Below are positions 52,460 through 61,597 of a stretch of 64,000 nucleotides of DNA, in pieces; the first letter of the stretch is position 1, and every line of letters begins with the position of its first letter. Both the position numbers and the translations under genes were made by a program. Below the pieces are notes generated by a model. It saw only the letters and a list, made by a program, of their open reading frames with translations. It made no database searches and was not told the DNA's origin. This DNA is from Acidilobaceae archaeon (GTDB lineage Archaea > Thermoproteota > Thermoprotei_A > Sulfolobales > Acidilobaceae): the NCBI GenBank assembly GCA_027037535.1, contig JALVZQ010000003.1, forward strand, positions 330,890-394,889, given 5' to 3'.

Positions 52460-55230
52460 ATTCCCAGGCCTCCGTCTCCGCACTTTACTATACTGTATCC
52501 TTTATCCTTGGAGACTGTACAAACCTCGTCTGCAGCGTCTCTCAGGTCATCGTCGTGTGTCACTATTACTAGTTGTTTTACTATTCCTAGCTCGGACTTT
52601 ATGTTTCGTAGGATTTCTACTAGCATTTTACGTCGTTCTTCGTCTAGGTTTCTTGTTGGCTCGTCTAGTATTAGGAATCCTATGTTTCCTGTTAGGACCC
52701 TGTTGAGTGCTAGTATGAGTGCTAGTGCGAAGGCTGTTTTTTCTCCTCCACTCAGCATTTCTGGTGTTGAGGCTATTCCGTCCCTGTTCCTTAGTAGGAA
52801 TTCTACTCCTTGCGGTGTGTCTATTATTTCTACGTCTACGTAGTCTAGTCCGAATCCGCTGAATACTCGTGTTATCTCCTCTCTCAGGGCTCTTAGTTTT
52901 CTCCTGTATATCATTTCGGGTGCTTTCTTGTATACTTCTTTGATATAGAATAGTATGTCGAGCTTCTTGAGGAGATCCTCGGCTTCTTTTATCTTGTCTT
53001 CTAGTTCTTTTAAAGTGTTGATTATTGTTGTTTCCTCTGCTTTTATTCCTGCGAGCTTTTCTCTCTGCCGGGATACTTTTTCTTGTAGACCGTTGGCTTG
53101 TTTTTCTAGGTTTTCGAGGCTAGTCTTTGTCTGGTTGTATTTTTCTAGCATTGGTTTCAAGTTCTGTATTTCCATGTTTTTCTCTTGTATTTCCTGGTTT
53201 ATCCTGGCGAGCTCATTTGAGTATTCCTCGCATTTCTTCGCTCTTGTCTTGTATGTCTTGTACTTCTCTTCTAGACGCATGTGTTCTTTTATGAGCCCGT
53301 TCGGCTCCCTATACTCTTTTCCTAGTATCGAATTCGCTTCATTGATTAATCCGTTGAGCGCTTTCTGATATTCTAGTAGTTTGTTCTTTGCGTCTCCTAG
53401 TTCTTTGCGTAGTTGGTCTAGTTGTTTCCTCGTTACTTTCTTTATGTTGTATTTCTTTGTTATTGATTCAGCTAGGCCGTAGTTCTTGTTTAAGCTCTTG
53501 AGTTCTTCGAGTTTCTCGTTTTCTTCTTTATGTAGCTGTTTTATTTTTGACTTGTATTCTTCGACCTGTACTTGTAGTTCTTCTGGTTCTTTTCCGTATC
53601 TTTCTAGGAGGAGATTGTATATTGATTCGAGGCTGTTGAGTGCTTTCTGGAGCTTTGAGTGTTGGGCTTGTTTCCTGGCTAGTTCATTTTTTAGCTGTTT
53701 GATCCTTGATTCTGCGTTCTTGATTGTTTGCTTGTATTGGTGTATTTTTTGTTCTAGGTCTTTCACGATATGGGCGTGTTTTTCTCTTGTAAGTGGTGAC
53801 CCGCATAGGGGGCATGTGGTTTGATTGTTTCGTGTTAGTATTTCGAGTTTTTCTTCGTGGTCTGATATCTGTAGGGTTGCGTATTCTATTTGTGCTTCGA
53901 GGCTGCTGATTTCTTGTTGGATATTTTCTACCTCTTGTGTTAATTGTTCAAGGATCGCGGATGCTTTTCGGTATAGTTGGTTGACTGACTCGAAGTCTTC
54001 TTCTCCTATTATTTTTGCTAGGCTTACTGCTCTGGCTTGTATTTGGTCTAGTAGTGGTTGTAGGGAGCTGATTGTTTGTTGGAGTCGTTCTTTTTCTCTG
54101 CGTATGGCTTCCAGCTCGTTTGAGGCTTCTCGTATTAGTTGGCTGTACTCGTCTATGCTTAGTTCTCCGAGGATCTTGTAGAGTGTTTCTAGATCTCTGT
54201 GTCTTGTTTCTAGATCGTTGAGGAGTGTTTGTTGTTCTTTTATTTTTAGTTGGTATTCTCTTATCTTGTCTATTATTGGTCTTAGTTTTTCTAGTGTTTC
54301 TTCGAGGCCTGTGTACTGTGATAATAGGTCTCTGCAGTTGTATCTGTTATATAGTACTTGGTACTGGTTGTATTGGCTTTCTAGGCGTTTTCTGGCTTTG
54401 GTTAATTGAGTGTATTTTCCTGGTATCTCTGACAGGTCTTCTAGGGTTTGTTTTAGGTTTTGGATCTTGTCCTGTACTTCTCGTAGGTTTCGGAGTGTTT
54501 CCTGGTGTTCTTCTATTATCTTTTTTCCTTCTTGTTTTATTTGGTCTAGCTTCTTTTTTTGTTCGTTAAGTCGTTTCTTGTATTCTGTGAGTTTCTTTTC
54601 TAGGTGGGTTTTGGTGGTTTTGGTAGGGGTTACTATGCCGTGATACTGGGATTCTATTTTTGCCAGCTCGTTCATTTTGTCTAGGGCTTTCTTATATTCG
54701 TGTATCCCGAATAACTTGTAGAGTAGTTCTTTTCTCTTGGTGCTTGGTGCCGTGAATACGTTTAGGATCTCTGTGAATTCTTCTTGTCTTACTACTACTG
54801 CGTATTTTATGACTTTTTCGAGAGTATCGGGTGGGACTTCTAGGATTTCTGCTATTAGTTTTCTTGCTTCTGAGTGTTTTGTCGCTGTCTTAGTTGTTTG
54901 CCCACGGTGTAGTATCTTTACCGAGGAGGATCCTTTCCTTGGAATAATTCTTTCTATTATTAGCTTATTGTGTAGTGAGTCTTCTAGCTCTAGGCCCACG
55001 GTTGCTCTTGCTACTGGCTCGTTTGGGCTTCTCCTTATCATGTCTTCCATGCGTGAGCCGCGCAAGCTTTGCGTTGGTAGGACTAGGTTATAGTATATGG
55101 CGTCGACAATACTACTTTTACCGGCTCCGTTGGGCCCTACTAGGACTGTTAGACCGTCGCCTAGGGATAGATCTGTGTCTTTATGGCTGACAAAGTTCTT
55201 TAATTGTACTCGTTTGATCCTGTATGTCAT
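52456..55230 (-). CDS. rad50: DNA double-strand break repair ATPase Rad50
   Basis: 924 residues. Walker A GPNGAGKSS (32-40) at the N terminus, two long coiled coils meeting at the zinc hook CPLCG (about 474), and at the C terminus the signature LSGGEKTAFALAL and Walker B FLILDEPTRNLD with D-loop. Overlaps mre11 by 4 bases (ATGA) and nurA by 4. Works with Mre11 to tether and process broken DNA ends. Confidence 0.97.
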   Translation of the reverse strand: MTYRIKRVQLKNFVSHKDTDLSLGDGLTVLVGPNGAGKSSIVDAIYYNLVLPTQSLRGSRMEDMIRRSPNEPVARATVGLELEDSLHNKLIIERIIPRKGSSSVKILHRGQTTKTATKHSEARKLIAEILEVPPDTLEKVIKYAVVVRQEEFTEILNVFTAPSTKRKELLYKLFGIHEYKKALDKMNELAKIESQYHGIVTPTKTTKTHLEKKLTEYKKRLNEQKKKLDQIKQEGKKIIEEHQETLRNLREVQDKIQNLKQTLEDLSEIPGKYTQLTKARKRLESQYNQYQVLYNRYNCRDLLSQYTGLEETLEKLRPIIDKIREYQLKIKEQQTLLNDLETRHRDLETLYKILGELSIDEYSQLIREASNELEAIRREKERLQQTISSLQPLLDQIQARAVSLAKIIGEEDFESVNQLYRKASAILEQLTQEVENIQQEISSLEAQIEYATLQISDHEEKLEILTRNNQTTCPLCGSPLTREKHAHIVKDLEQKIHQYKQTIKNAESRIKQLKNELARKQAQHSKLQKALNSLESIYNLLLERYGKEPEELQVQVEEYKSKIKQLHKEENEKLEELKSLNKNYGLAESITKKYNIKKVTRKQLDQLRKELGDAKNKLLEYQKALNGLINEANSILGKEYREPNGLIKEHMRLEEKYKTYKTRAKKCEEYSNELARINQEIQEKNMEIQNLKPMLEKYNQTKTSLENLEKQANGLQEKVSRQREKLAGIKAEETTIINTLKELEDKIKEAEDLLKKLDILFYIKEVYKKAPEMIYRRKLRALREEITRVFSGFGLDYVDVEIIDTPQGVEFLLRNRDGIASTPEMLSGGEKTAFALALILALNRVLTGNIGFLILDEPTRNLDEERRKMLVEILRNIKSELGIVKQLVIVTHDDDLRDAADEVCTVSKDKGYSIVKCGDGGLGI

Positions 55231-56543
55231 TCTAGGAATCCCTCCAGGGTTCTGCGTACCTTTCGTCTCATAGCTGGGTCTTCTCTAAGAGGCTTCTTGG
55301 AATCGGAATGTTGTCTCCTGGGTTTCGATTCAGATCCTAGGATCTGGCTCCATTCTTTGCGGAGCTCGCTGGATAATATTGTTGCGATGAGTTGGCTGGT
55401 TTCTGCCTCGTCTTCTCTTGCGAGGCTGTGTTTCAGCTGATAGACTAGTTCTGCTAAGTGCGTGTGTCCTCCTAGTAGTGATGCTAGTATGTTTTTCTCG
55501 ATACTTGAAGGATCCTCGTTTACACTGCTCAGTTCGGTCTCCTCTCTTTTTGTGGTTCTCTGGATCGCCGCGAGTCTTATTATCAGATTGTACTTTTCCC
55601 GTATCCTCGCGATTTCTTCACGGATCCGTATCTTGCTTGGACTGGTTTTTTCTGTTATTTTAAGGACTAGATGTACAAATGGTTCCTGTTTTCCTGGGGC
55701 CCGTCTACCCGCTACTATTCTTGCATAGTGCTCGAGTTGTTCCAGTTCTGTTTCTAGGATCACGTATTCTCGCGGGGGCTCTATTTTAATCATGGATATC
55801 TCGGCGTGGTCTCCTGACAGGTCTATTATTAATGGCCCTCTTGGATGGGTGTGGCGTACCTCGTTTAGTGCTAGTGGTACTAGGCTTCCTGGATACGCGT
55901 AGGGGGGTATATCACCTGTTCCCTCGAATATTATCCTGTTATGTATATGGCCGAGTGCGACATATTTGGAGCCTGGGAGTTGTTGTGGATATGCTACGGC
56001 GTCGTCTTCTCTTGTGTGTCCGTAGAGGCCTAGGTGGCCTACGAGTATAGTGGTCTTGTCGAGTACTTGTTTAAGTCTTGACAGTATTGCCTTGTATTGT
56101 TCTTCTCTTTTCTGCTTTATACCCCTAATGTATGGTAATACGTAGAATGTGTAGTTTCCGATCCTGACCTTGAAATCTAGTATACTATTCTTGGAACGAA
56201 ACGCTAGTGCCCCGGCAGGAGCATAGAATCCGTCAACACTGGCCGCTATGAGGTCGAGGGGTGTAAGGTCTCTTCTCGCCGGGTAGTCGTGGTCTCCTAC
56301 TGCAGCTATTATATTGAAGCCCCGCGACGTGTATTTTTTAATGAATCTAACTGTCCAGACGAGGTCTTCATGGCTTGGCTTGGGCTTATCGAATACGTCT
56401 CCCGCGAGAATTACGGTTGTTATGTGTTCTCTCTCAAGTGTCTCGAAGATTTGTTCGAGCATTGATTTTATATCTTGATCTAGTACCTCTTCCCCGTATT
56501 TCCTAGCGCCGATATGTATATCTGCTAAGTGTGCTATGATCAA
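55227..56543 (-). CDS. mre11: DNA double-strand break repair nuclease Mre11
   Basis: 438 residues from TTG 56543, after GGGAGG and GAGGAA. Phosphoesterase motifs are D8-x-H10 (LADIHIG), LAGDVFD (D49), GDHD (84-85), VGHLGLYGH and GHIHNR. The third motif is GDHD, not the usual GNHD: residue 84, Asn in well-studied homologues and a metal ligand, is Asp here. The C-terminal half contains the capping domain and a helical Rad50-binding tail. First gene of the mre11-rad50-nurA-herA operon. Confidence 0.95.
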   Translation of the reverse strand: MIIAHLADIHIGARKYGEEVLDQDIKSMLEQIFETLEREHITTVILAGDVFDKPKPSHEDLVWTVRFIKKYTSRGFNIIAAVGDHDYPARRDLTPLDLIAASVDGFYAPAGALAFRSKNSILDFKVRIGNYTFYVLPYIRGIKQKREEQYKAILSRLKQVLDKTTILVGHLGLYGHTREDDAVAYPQQLPGSKYVALGHIHNRIIFEGTGDIPPYAYPGSLVPLALNEVRHTHPRGPLIIDLSGDHAEISMIKIEPPREYVILETELEQLEHYARIVAGRRAPGKQEPFVHLVLKITEKTSPSKIRIREEIARIREKYNLIIRLAAIQRTTKREETELSSVNEDPSSIEKNILASLLGGHTHLAELVYQLKHSLAREDEAETSQLIATILSSELRKEWSQILGSESKPRRQHSDSKKPLREDPAMRRKVRRTLEGFLE

Positions 56544-57069
56544 TTCCTCGATTCCTCCCTGGAATGCATGGTTCTAGACAAGGGATATTAGCATGCTCGT
56601 CTACTAGATTATCATTTTTAGATGATGCGGTAATACCAAATAGGATTTTAGAAATGGTTCTCGTATACATGTTAGAGGAAAAACATGTAGGTTTTAGGGA
56701 GAACCTTTTTCTTGGCTGGGAATCCTGGGCAGACAATATTCTCTAATGACAACATATTTCCTATTTCCTGTCAGGGGTATCCCATTGATACAAGTATGTC
56801 TTCAAATGTTTCCTAGCTCAAGTCTCTTTGCAGGCTTAGATGCGTTCTCATATCCGATAATGAAGGGGCAGTGTTAATGGATGTACATTGATACCGTACT
56901 GTTCTTTAACTCGTTTTGCAATCAACTCGTTTATATACATGTTATCGCCTGTGCCGCTGCCTGTCAAGGAGACGAATATATCGCTTGGAAATTTCCTTTA
57001 ATCATGTATTGATTTTACAGTCTGGACTGTGGCGTTTCCCACGTCTTCTTATATTAGACCCGGTTCTCG
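56544..57069. other. Intergenic region upstream of repair operon
   Basis: About 525 bases. It contains the mre11 promoter, an inverted repeat ACATGTT/AACATGT (56667-56688), a spurious 60-codon + frame, and the gene fragment listed at 56848-57005. Confidence 0.4.
56848..57005 (-). pseudogene. Frameshifted gene fragment of unknown family
   Basis: ATG 57005 opens MIKGNFQ and stops soon; shifting frame gives a protein-like run KFPSDIFVSLTGSGTGDNMY, then INELIAKRVKEQYGINVHPL, to a stop at 56848-56850. The GSGTGDN turn followed by an amphipathic helix looks like the beginning of a nucleotide- or sugar-binding fold. I read it as a decayed N terminus; the family is not recognised. Confidence 0.4.
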
Positions 57070-58059
57070 CTAGTCTCGAGGTAATATTAATTGTGGTCTT
57101 CCTTTATCGTTACCTCTCTGTTGGAACTTCTTTCTAAGTCTAAATGCTATTCCGAACGCTAACATTACAATTATAACGGTGGCTATTGTGAAGAACGTCT
57201 TTTTTATGGAATAAGCCTTTCTACCTGTATCAATGATATATGTGAAGTCCGGCCAGTATACGTTATTGATTGTTATTTCCTTATAGTTTGCTCCAGGTAA
57301 TAACAATATGTTGTTCCTACTTGTTCCTGATATCATTGTGACATATGGATATAGCTTGACGCCAAGGGAGAGGTTGCCGTAGGGTACTAGAACTATATCA
57401 AGTATACGGGTATCATTTCCGTGGCTTACCGTAATTCTCGTTATGTTAGGCCTGATTGGAATCCAGCCTTCCAATAAAGATGCTTTAATACAGTTATTAT
57501 CATATCCTTGTATCGTTATATTATAGACCGTTCTTATTCCCTCTATGTAGAGAGGATAAATCTCTCTATAGGTTTCATCGCGAACAGGTTCTCCTACACT
57601 AATGTTAATATCGCTGTCAGATATGTATTGTTTGTAGGCTACCTCAATTACACCCGATGGATCGGATACGAGGCTACTATAGTACTCTGCTCCTTGAGAG
57701 TCATAGTATTCAAAGTAATAGAATCCCAAGTCAGTAACTACTAATATAGCGTTTCTATACTCATATATCTTTGCATAAACTACGTTCCATAAATCATTGC
57801 TATCATAGACCTTAACAGGTTCCCCTAGAATACTAGAAGCACATCCCGTCCCGCTATCAATAATCATTAGAACCATGTCCCTCAGATCATCGAATTCATA
57901 ATCTTCTGTAAGGTAAGAGTTCTCCACTATTACTAGGCTAACATTAGAAGGATCCTGCCCAGTAGGGCCAGAGGAATATACATTACTTGCCCCTAGCACT
58001 ATGAGTAGGATTAAACATAAGTAAAATAGTGTTTTTGAATCAAGGGTATTTATTGTCAT
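57070..58059 (-). CDS. Secreted, C-terminally anchored protein, function unknown
   Basis: 329 residues. Signal peptide (LFYLCLILLIVLGASNVYS), an external alpha/beta and beta-rich part with two Cys (TGCASSI, NNCIKAS) and sequons, a membrane helix near 285-305 (TFFTIATVIIVMLAFGIAFRL) and a basic cytoplasmic tail (RLRKKFQQRGNDKGR). The same layout as the protein at 19.6-20.5 kb but without clear similarity. Stands alone. Confidence 0.72.
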   Translation of the reverse strand: MTINTLDSKTLFYLCLILLIVLGASNVYSSGPTGQDPSNVSLVIVENSYLTEDYEFDDLRDMVLMIIDSGTGCASSILGEPVKVYDSNDLWNVVYAKIYEYRNAILVVTDLGFYYFEYYDSQGAEYYSSLVSDPSGVIEVAYKQYISDSDINISVGEPVRDETYREIYPLYIEGIRTVYNITIQGYDNNCIKASLLEGWIPIRPNITRITVSHGNDTRILDIVLVPYGNLSLGVKLYPYVTMISGTSRNNILLLPGANYKEITINNVYWPDFTYIIDTGRKAYSIKKTFFTIATVIIVMLAFGIAFRLRKKFQQRGNDKGRPQLILPRD

Positions 58060-58221
58060 TAGTAGCTACCCTCCTGCGTGTAGCATACAATATGCTCAGA
58101 ATATAATTCTCTGGCGTTAAAATATAAGTATGAATAGAGTTAAAAGTAGAAGTTTACAAACACTCAATTGTTAAAGGAAATATATTGACTGATACGTTTC
58201 CATTATCGTGAGGTTGTTACA

Positions 58222-58944
58222 ATGACAATGTTACTCTACCAGGAGGATAGCTATCTTAAAGAATTCGACGCCGTCGTTGTAGAAGTTAGAGAAAACAGGG
58301 TTGTTCTTGATAAAACAGCTTTTCATCCAAGACCAAGTGGGGGACTTGGCGCAGATACCGGGGTACTGTTAGGACCAGACGGAGAGGTATACAAGGTGAC
58401 AGATACTTTAATAGGCGATGATAAGCGTGTTCTACATGTTGTTGACAAACCTGGCTTGAAGCCTGGAGATAGAGTCCATGGCGTTATAGACTGGGAACGG
58501 AGATATAAGATGATGAAGCTACATACTGCAAGCCACGTGTTGGCTGCGGTACTCTACAAGAAATATGGAGCCCTTGTAACGGGAGGCCATATCGAGCCAG
58601 ATATCGCTAAAGACGACTTCGATTTGTCAATGGTCCAAGACTGGAAAAGTGCTTTTCGAGAAGCAGTGGAAGAAACTAACAGGATACTCTCGGAGTGCCA
58701 TCAGGTCAAGGTATACTGGCTTCCCCGTGAAGAGGCTTTGAAAATACCTGGACTGGTTAAGCTTGCCGGCAAGCTGCCTCCCAGCGTTGACCGGCTCAGA
58801 ATAGTTGAAATCCCTGGAATAGATATACAGGCAGATGGGGGTCCCCACGTAAAGAATACTTGTGAGGTTCCCGGTATCGAGATAGTTAAGCTGGAGAGTA
58901 AGGGTAGGAGGCGTAGGAGGATCTACTATAAGCTAAGAGAGTAA
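58222..58944 (+). CDS. AlaX-type trans-editing alanyl-tRNA deacylase
   Basis: 240 residues: a small beta-barrel (FHPRPSGGLGADTG) followed by the editing domain. H101-x3-H105 (HTASH) and H209 (GGPHVKN) are zinc ligands. The Cys usually found in C-G-G-T-H is Asp205 (ADGGPHV) here, a variant I believe occurs in archaeal AlaX. The enzyme removes Ser or Gly from mischarged tRNA-Ala. ATG 58222 follows GTGAGGTTG. The tail is strongly basic (KGRRRRRIYYK), fit for tRNA binding. Confidence 0.9.
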   Translation: MTMLLYQEDSYLKEFDAVVVEVRENRVVLDKTAFHPRPSGGLGADTGVLLGPDGEVYKVTDTLIGDDKRVLHVVDKPGLKPGDRVHGVIDWERRYKMMKLHTASHVLAAVLYKKYGALVTGGHIEPDIAKDDFDLSMVQDWKSAFREAVEETNRILSECHQVKVYWLPREEALKIPGLVKLAGKLPPSVDRLRIVEIPGIDIQADGGPHVKNTCEVPGIEIVKLESKGRRRRRIYYKLRE

Positions 58945-59041
58945 CCTTATGTTGTTGAAGAGATGACTTGATCCCACTATATTTTCACTTGGTTAAATTT
59001 ATTATTTTGTTTTTAAGAAGTTTATCTAAGGTGTCCTAATC

Positions 59042-60415
59042 TTGAAAGACCCAGCGACACTTCTCCAGAAATTATATGAACTTAAACAAAACGACATTGA
59101 CCCTCGTAGCGGAAGATTATTCACATACATTTACGAGACCGGCATTAACGAACTTAGAGAGCTCGCGCTAGAAGCCTATAGATTATTTGCCAACACGAAC
59201 GCATTAGATCCCACCGTGTTCAGAAGCGCCTTCTTCTTCGAGCGTGAACTAGTAAAAAATGCAATGAGGCTCACGAACGCTCCTAACGATGCAGTAGGTA
59301 CAGTTACCTATGGTGGTACTGAGAGCATAATGCTTGCAGTTAAAGCTGCCCGATACAAGTTTAGAAAGAAGTATGGTTTTGGAAAGATACCAAGGGTTCT
59401 GGTACCTGTCACGGGTCATCCGAGTATTAGAAAAGCTGCTCACTACCTAGGCCTTAAACTAGAGTATCTCAAAGTAGAGAGGGACGATAAAAAGCTAGAC
59501 GTCGACGACCTGTCTGAAAAGCTGGATAAAGACGTGGCACTAGTCGTTGTATCTGCACCTAACTTCCCATATGGTACTATAGACCCTGTAAAGGAGGCTG
59601 CCGAGATTGCTCGTGAAAGAGGAGTCCCAGTCCATGTAGATGCGTGTGTGGGAGGCTACATTTTGCCGTACATGGGGCGACTCGGTTATCATCCTCCATT
59701 ATTTGATTTCCGCGTCGATGGGGTAGAATCCATATCAATGGACCTTCACAAGTATGGATACTCTCCTAAAGGCGCCTCAATAATACTGTTCAGGGCCCCG
59801 GAATACAAGGAGGGTACGATTTTCGTCGATCTCCGCTGGCCGGGCTATCCGTTAATTAATAATACTGTTCTCTCGAGTAGGAGCATCGCACCTCTCGCCG
59901 CAGCCTGGACTACGCAGGCTTATCTAGGCGAAGAAGGCTACCTGAAACTGGCTAGAGACCTGTTGGAGGCGAGAGACGATATATATAGGGGATTGAGTAG
60001 GCTTGGGTTCTCGAGTCTTGCCCCTATCGAATCTCCTCTTCTATCCCTCTCGCTCGACTCAGAGAATGACGTATTCAAGTATTATAGTTGGATGTCGTTG
60101 AAAGGATGGGTTGTAGGCTTACAGCCTAAGGTTAAGGATCTTGCACCGTATAATATACACCTTACAATAATGCCTATACATAGAAAAGTATACAAGGAAT
60201 TCCTAAAAGACTCGGAAGAAGCCATTAATATGCCTCCTCCAAGGGAACTCATTGATCTCCTTGACCTCGTCCAGAAGGATCCCATGTCTGCAGCTCAACG
60301 AATAGGAGAGACGGCGCTCGACGGTATTCTTATTGCAAAAGTCCTAGAATCTATTCCTAAAGACTATGCCGAGGACTTGGCAAGAATGCTAGCGGTAGAG
60401 GTTTATAGGAGATGA
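59042..60415 (+). CDS. PLP-dependent decarboxylase/lyase (S1P-lyase/MfnA type)
   Basis: 457 residues from TTG 59042, after AAGGTG. Group II decarboxylase fold: TYGGTESIMLAVKAAR (cofactor phosphate), HVDACVGGY (D200, binds the PLP nitrogen) and MDLHKYGYSPKGASI with Schiff-base Lys237, a block nearest to sphingosine-1-phosphate lyase-like enzymes. Could be an aspartate or tyrosine decarboxylase or an aldolase-type lyase. Its stop overlaps the MFS gene by 4 bases (ATGA), so substrate or product may be moved by that transporter. Confidence 0.88.
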   Translation: MKDPATLLQKLYELKQNDIDPRSGRLFTYIYETGINELRELALEAYRLFANTNALDPTVFRSAFFFERELVKNAMRLTNAPNDAVGTVTYGGTESIMLAVKAARYKFRKKYGFGKIPRVLVPVTGHPSIRKAAHYLGLKLEYLKVERDDKKLDVDDLSEKLDKDVALVVVSAPNFPYGTIDPVKEAAEIARERGVPVHVDACVGGYILPYMGRLGYHPPLFDFRVDGVESISMDLHKYGYSPKGASIILFRAPEYKEGTIFVDLRWPGYPLINNTVLSSRSIAPLAAAWTTQAYLGEEGYLKLARDLLEARDDIYRGLSRLGFSSLAPIESPLLSLSLDSENDVFKYYSWMSLKGWVVGLQPKVKDLAPYNIHLTIMPIHRKVYKEFLKDSEEAINMPPPRELIDLLDLVQKDPMSAAQRIGETALDGILIAKVLESIPKDYAEDLARMLAVEVYRR

Positions 60416-61569
60416 AGAGAGGACTCCTACTCCTAGGCTTGTCACTCATTATATTTGTAAATCAGGCTGCTTGGATCACGTTTTCCCCGGTTTCGAGTCT
60501 TGTCTCCATGGAATTAGGCGTAACCAAACATATGATAGGACTCCTCGCAATATTATTCCCGGCATTTTTCCTCCTTCTTACTATTCCATCCGGCTTGCTT
60601 CTAGATAGGTCGTTCCACCGTTGGTTGACAATTGGTGTTATACTCACTATTGTTGGTGTAGTATTAAGGCTCCTGTATCCGAGGAATTACCTGTGGCTTC
60701 TGGGATGCCAGGTCTTATTGGCAATTGGCCAGCCTTTCCTACTTAACTCATTTGCCCCTTTTGCTAGTCGTGTTTATTCCGAAAACAGAGATTTCGCTGT
60801 ATCGGTCCTGAGTCTCGCCATGTATCTGGGCATAATTTATTCTATGGGTACCGGATACTTCCTATATACTAAATATGGCCTATTGAGCCTCCTCGCACCC
60901 ATATCGGCCATTGCAATCATTGGAACAGTATTATACGTGGCAGGATATAGAATACTCGTATCCTCTAGAATAGAAGATAGGCTAGCTCCTCCATCTAGGA
61001 ACGTCTTTGAAGAAATGAAGAAAGTAGTAAGCTATAGGGAACTTTGGCTTCTAGGAATAGTGTTGGGGGTGGGGGTAGCATTATTCGATAATATGACTAT
61101 CTGGCTAGAAACGGTGCTTGATAGCATTGGGATCGGTAATATTGCGGGCGTGGCTATTGCGGCTGCATTACTATTAGGCTTGGGCGGCGTAGCGTTTGTG
61201 CCTAGAATTATTGCTAGAAAGAGTAAGAGGACATACTACATAAGAGCTGCGACAATATTAGGACTCGTAATCTATATTCTCCTGGCACTATATACAGGTA
61301 GGCTTCTTGTCGCCGTACTCATACCACTACTTGGACTAGTAATGTTGCCGGCGTACCCGATAATCATGGAATGGATAAGCACATATTATCCACGGGAAAT
61401 ACATGGTGGGAGCTCTGGCTTCATCGGATTCGTATCGAGAATATTCACAGTACTCCTAGCAGCCGTGGCCGCTGTATTCACTTACTCTCCGAGAGCCTAT
61501 TTCTTGTTCCTGGCGACTGTGACTATTGCCGCTCTTATCATCGCATTATTATTGCCACGGGAAAAATAG
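60412..61569 (+). CDS. MFS transporter
   Basis: 385 residues, about twelve membrane helices. The loop 2-3 region GLLLDRSFHRW fits the MFS D-R motif and QVLLAIGQPFLLNSFAPFASRVY (in part) the helix 4 region. It resembles the nitrate/heme-type (DIRC2/FLVCR-like) group weakly. Translationally coupled with the PLP enzyme upstream. Substrate unknown. Confidence 0.87.
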   Translation: MKRGLLLLGLSLIIFVNQAAWITFSPVSSLVSMELGVTKHMIGLLAILFPAFFLLLTIPSGLLLDRSFHRWLTIGVILTIVGVVLRLLYPRNYLWLLGCQVLLAIGQPFLLNSFAPFASRVYSENRDFAVSVLSLAMYLGIIYSMGTGYFLYTKYGLLSLLAPISAIAIIGTVLYVAGYRILVSSRIEDRLAPPSRNVFEEMKKVVSYRELWLLGIVLGVGVALFDNMTIWLETVLDSIGIGNIAGVAIAAALLLGLGGVAFVPRIIARKSKRTYYIRAATILGLVIYILLALYTGRLLVAVLIPLLGLVMLPAYPIIMEWISTYYPREIHGGSSGFIGFVSRIFTVLLAAVAAVFTYSPRAYFLFLATVTIAALIIALLLPREK

Positions 61570-61597
61570 TATTTGTACATTATGGTTAGGTGATGTT

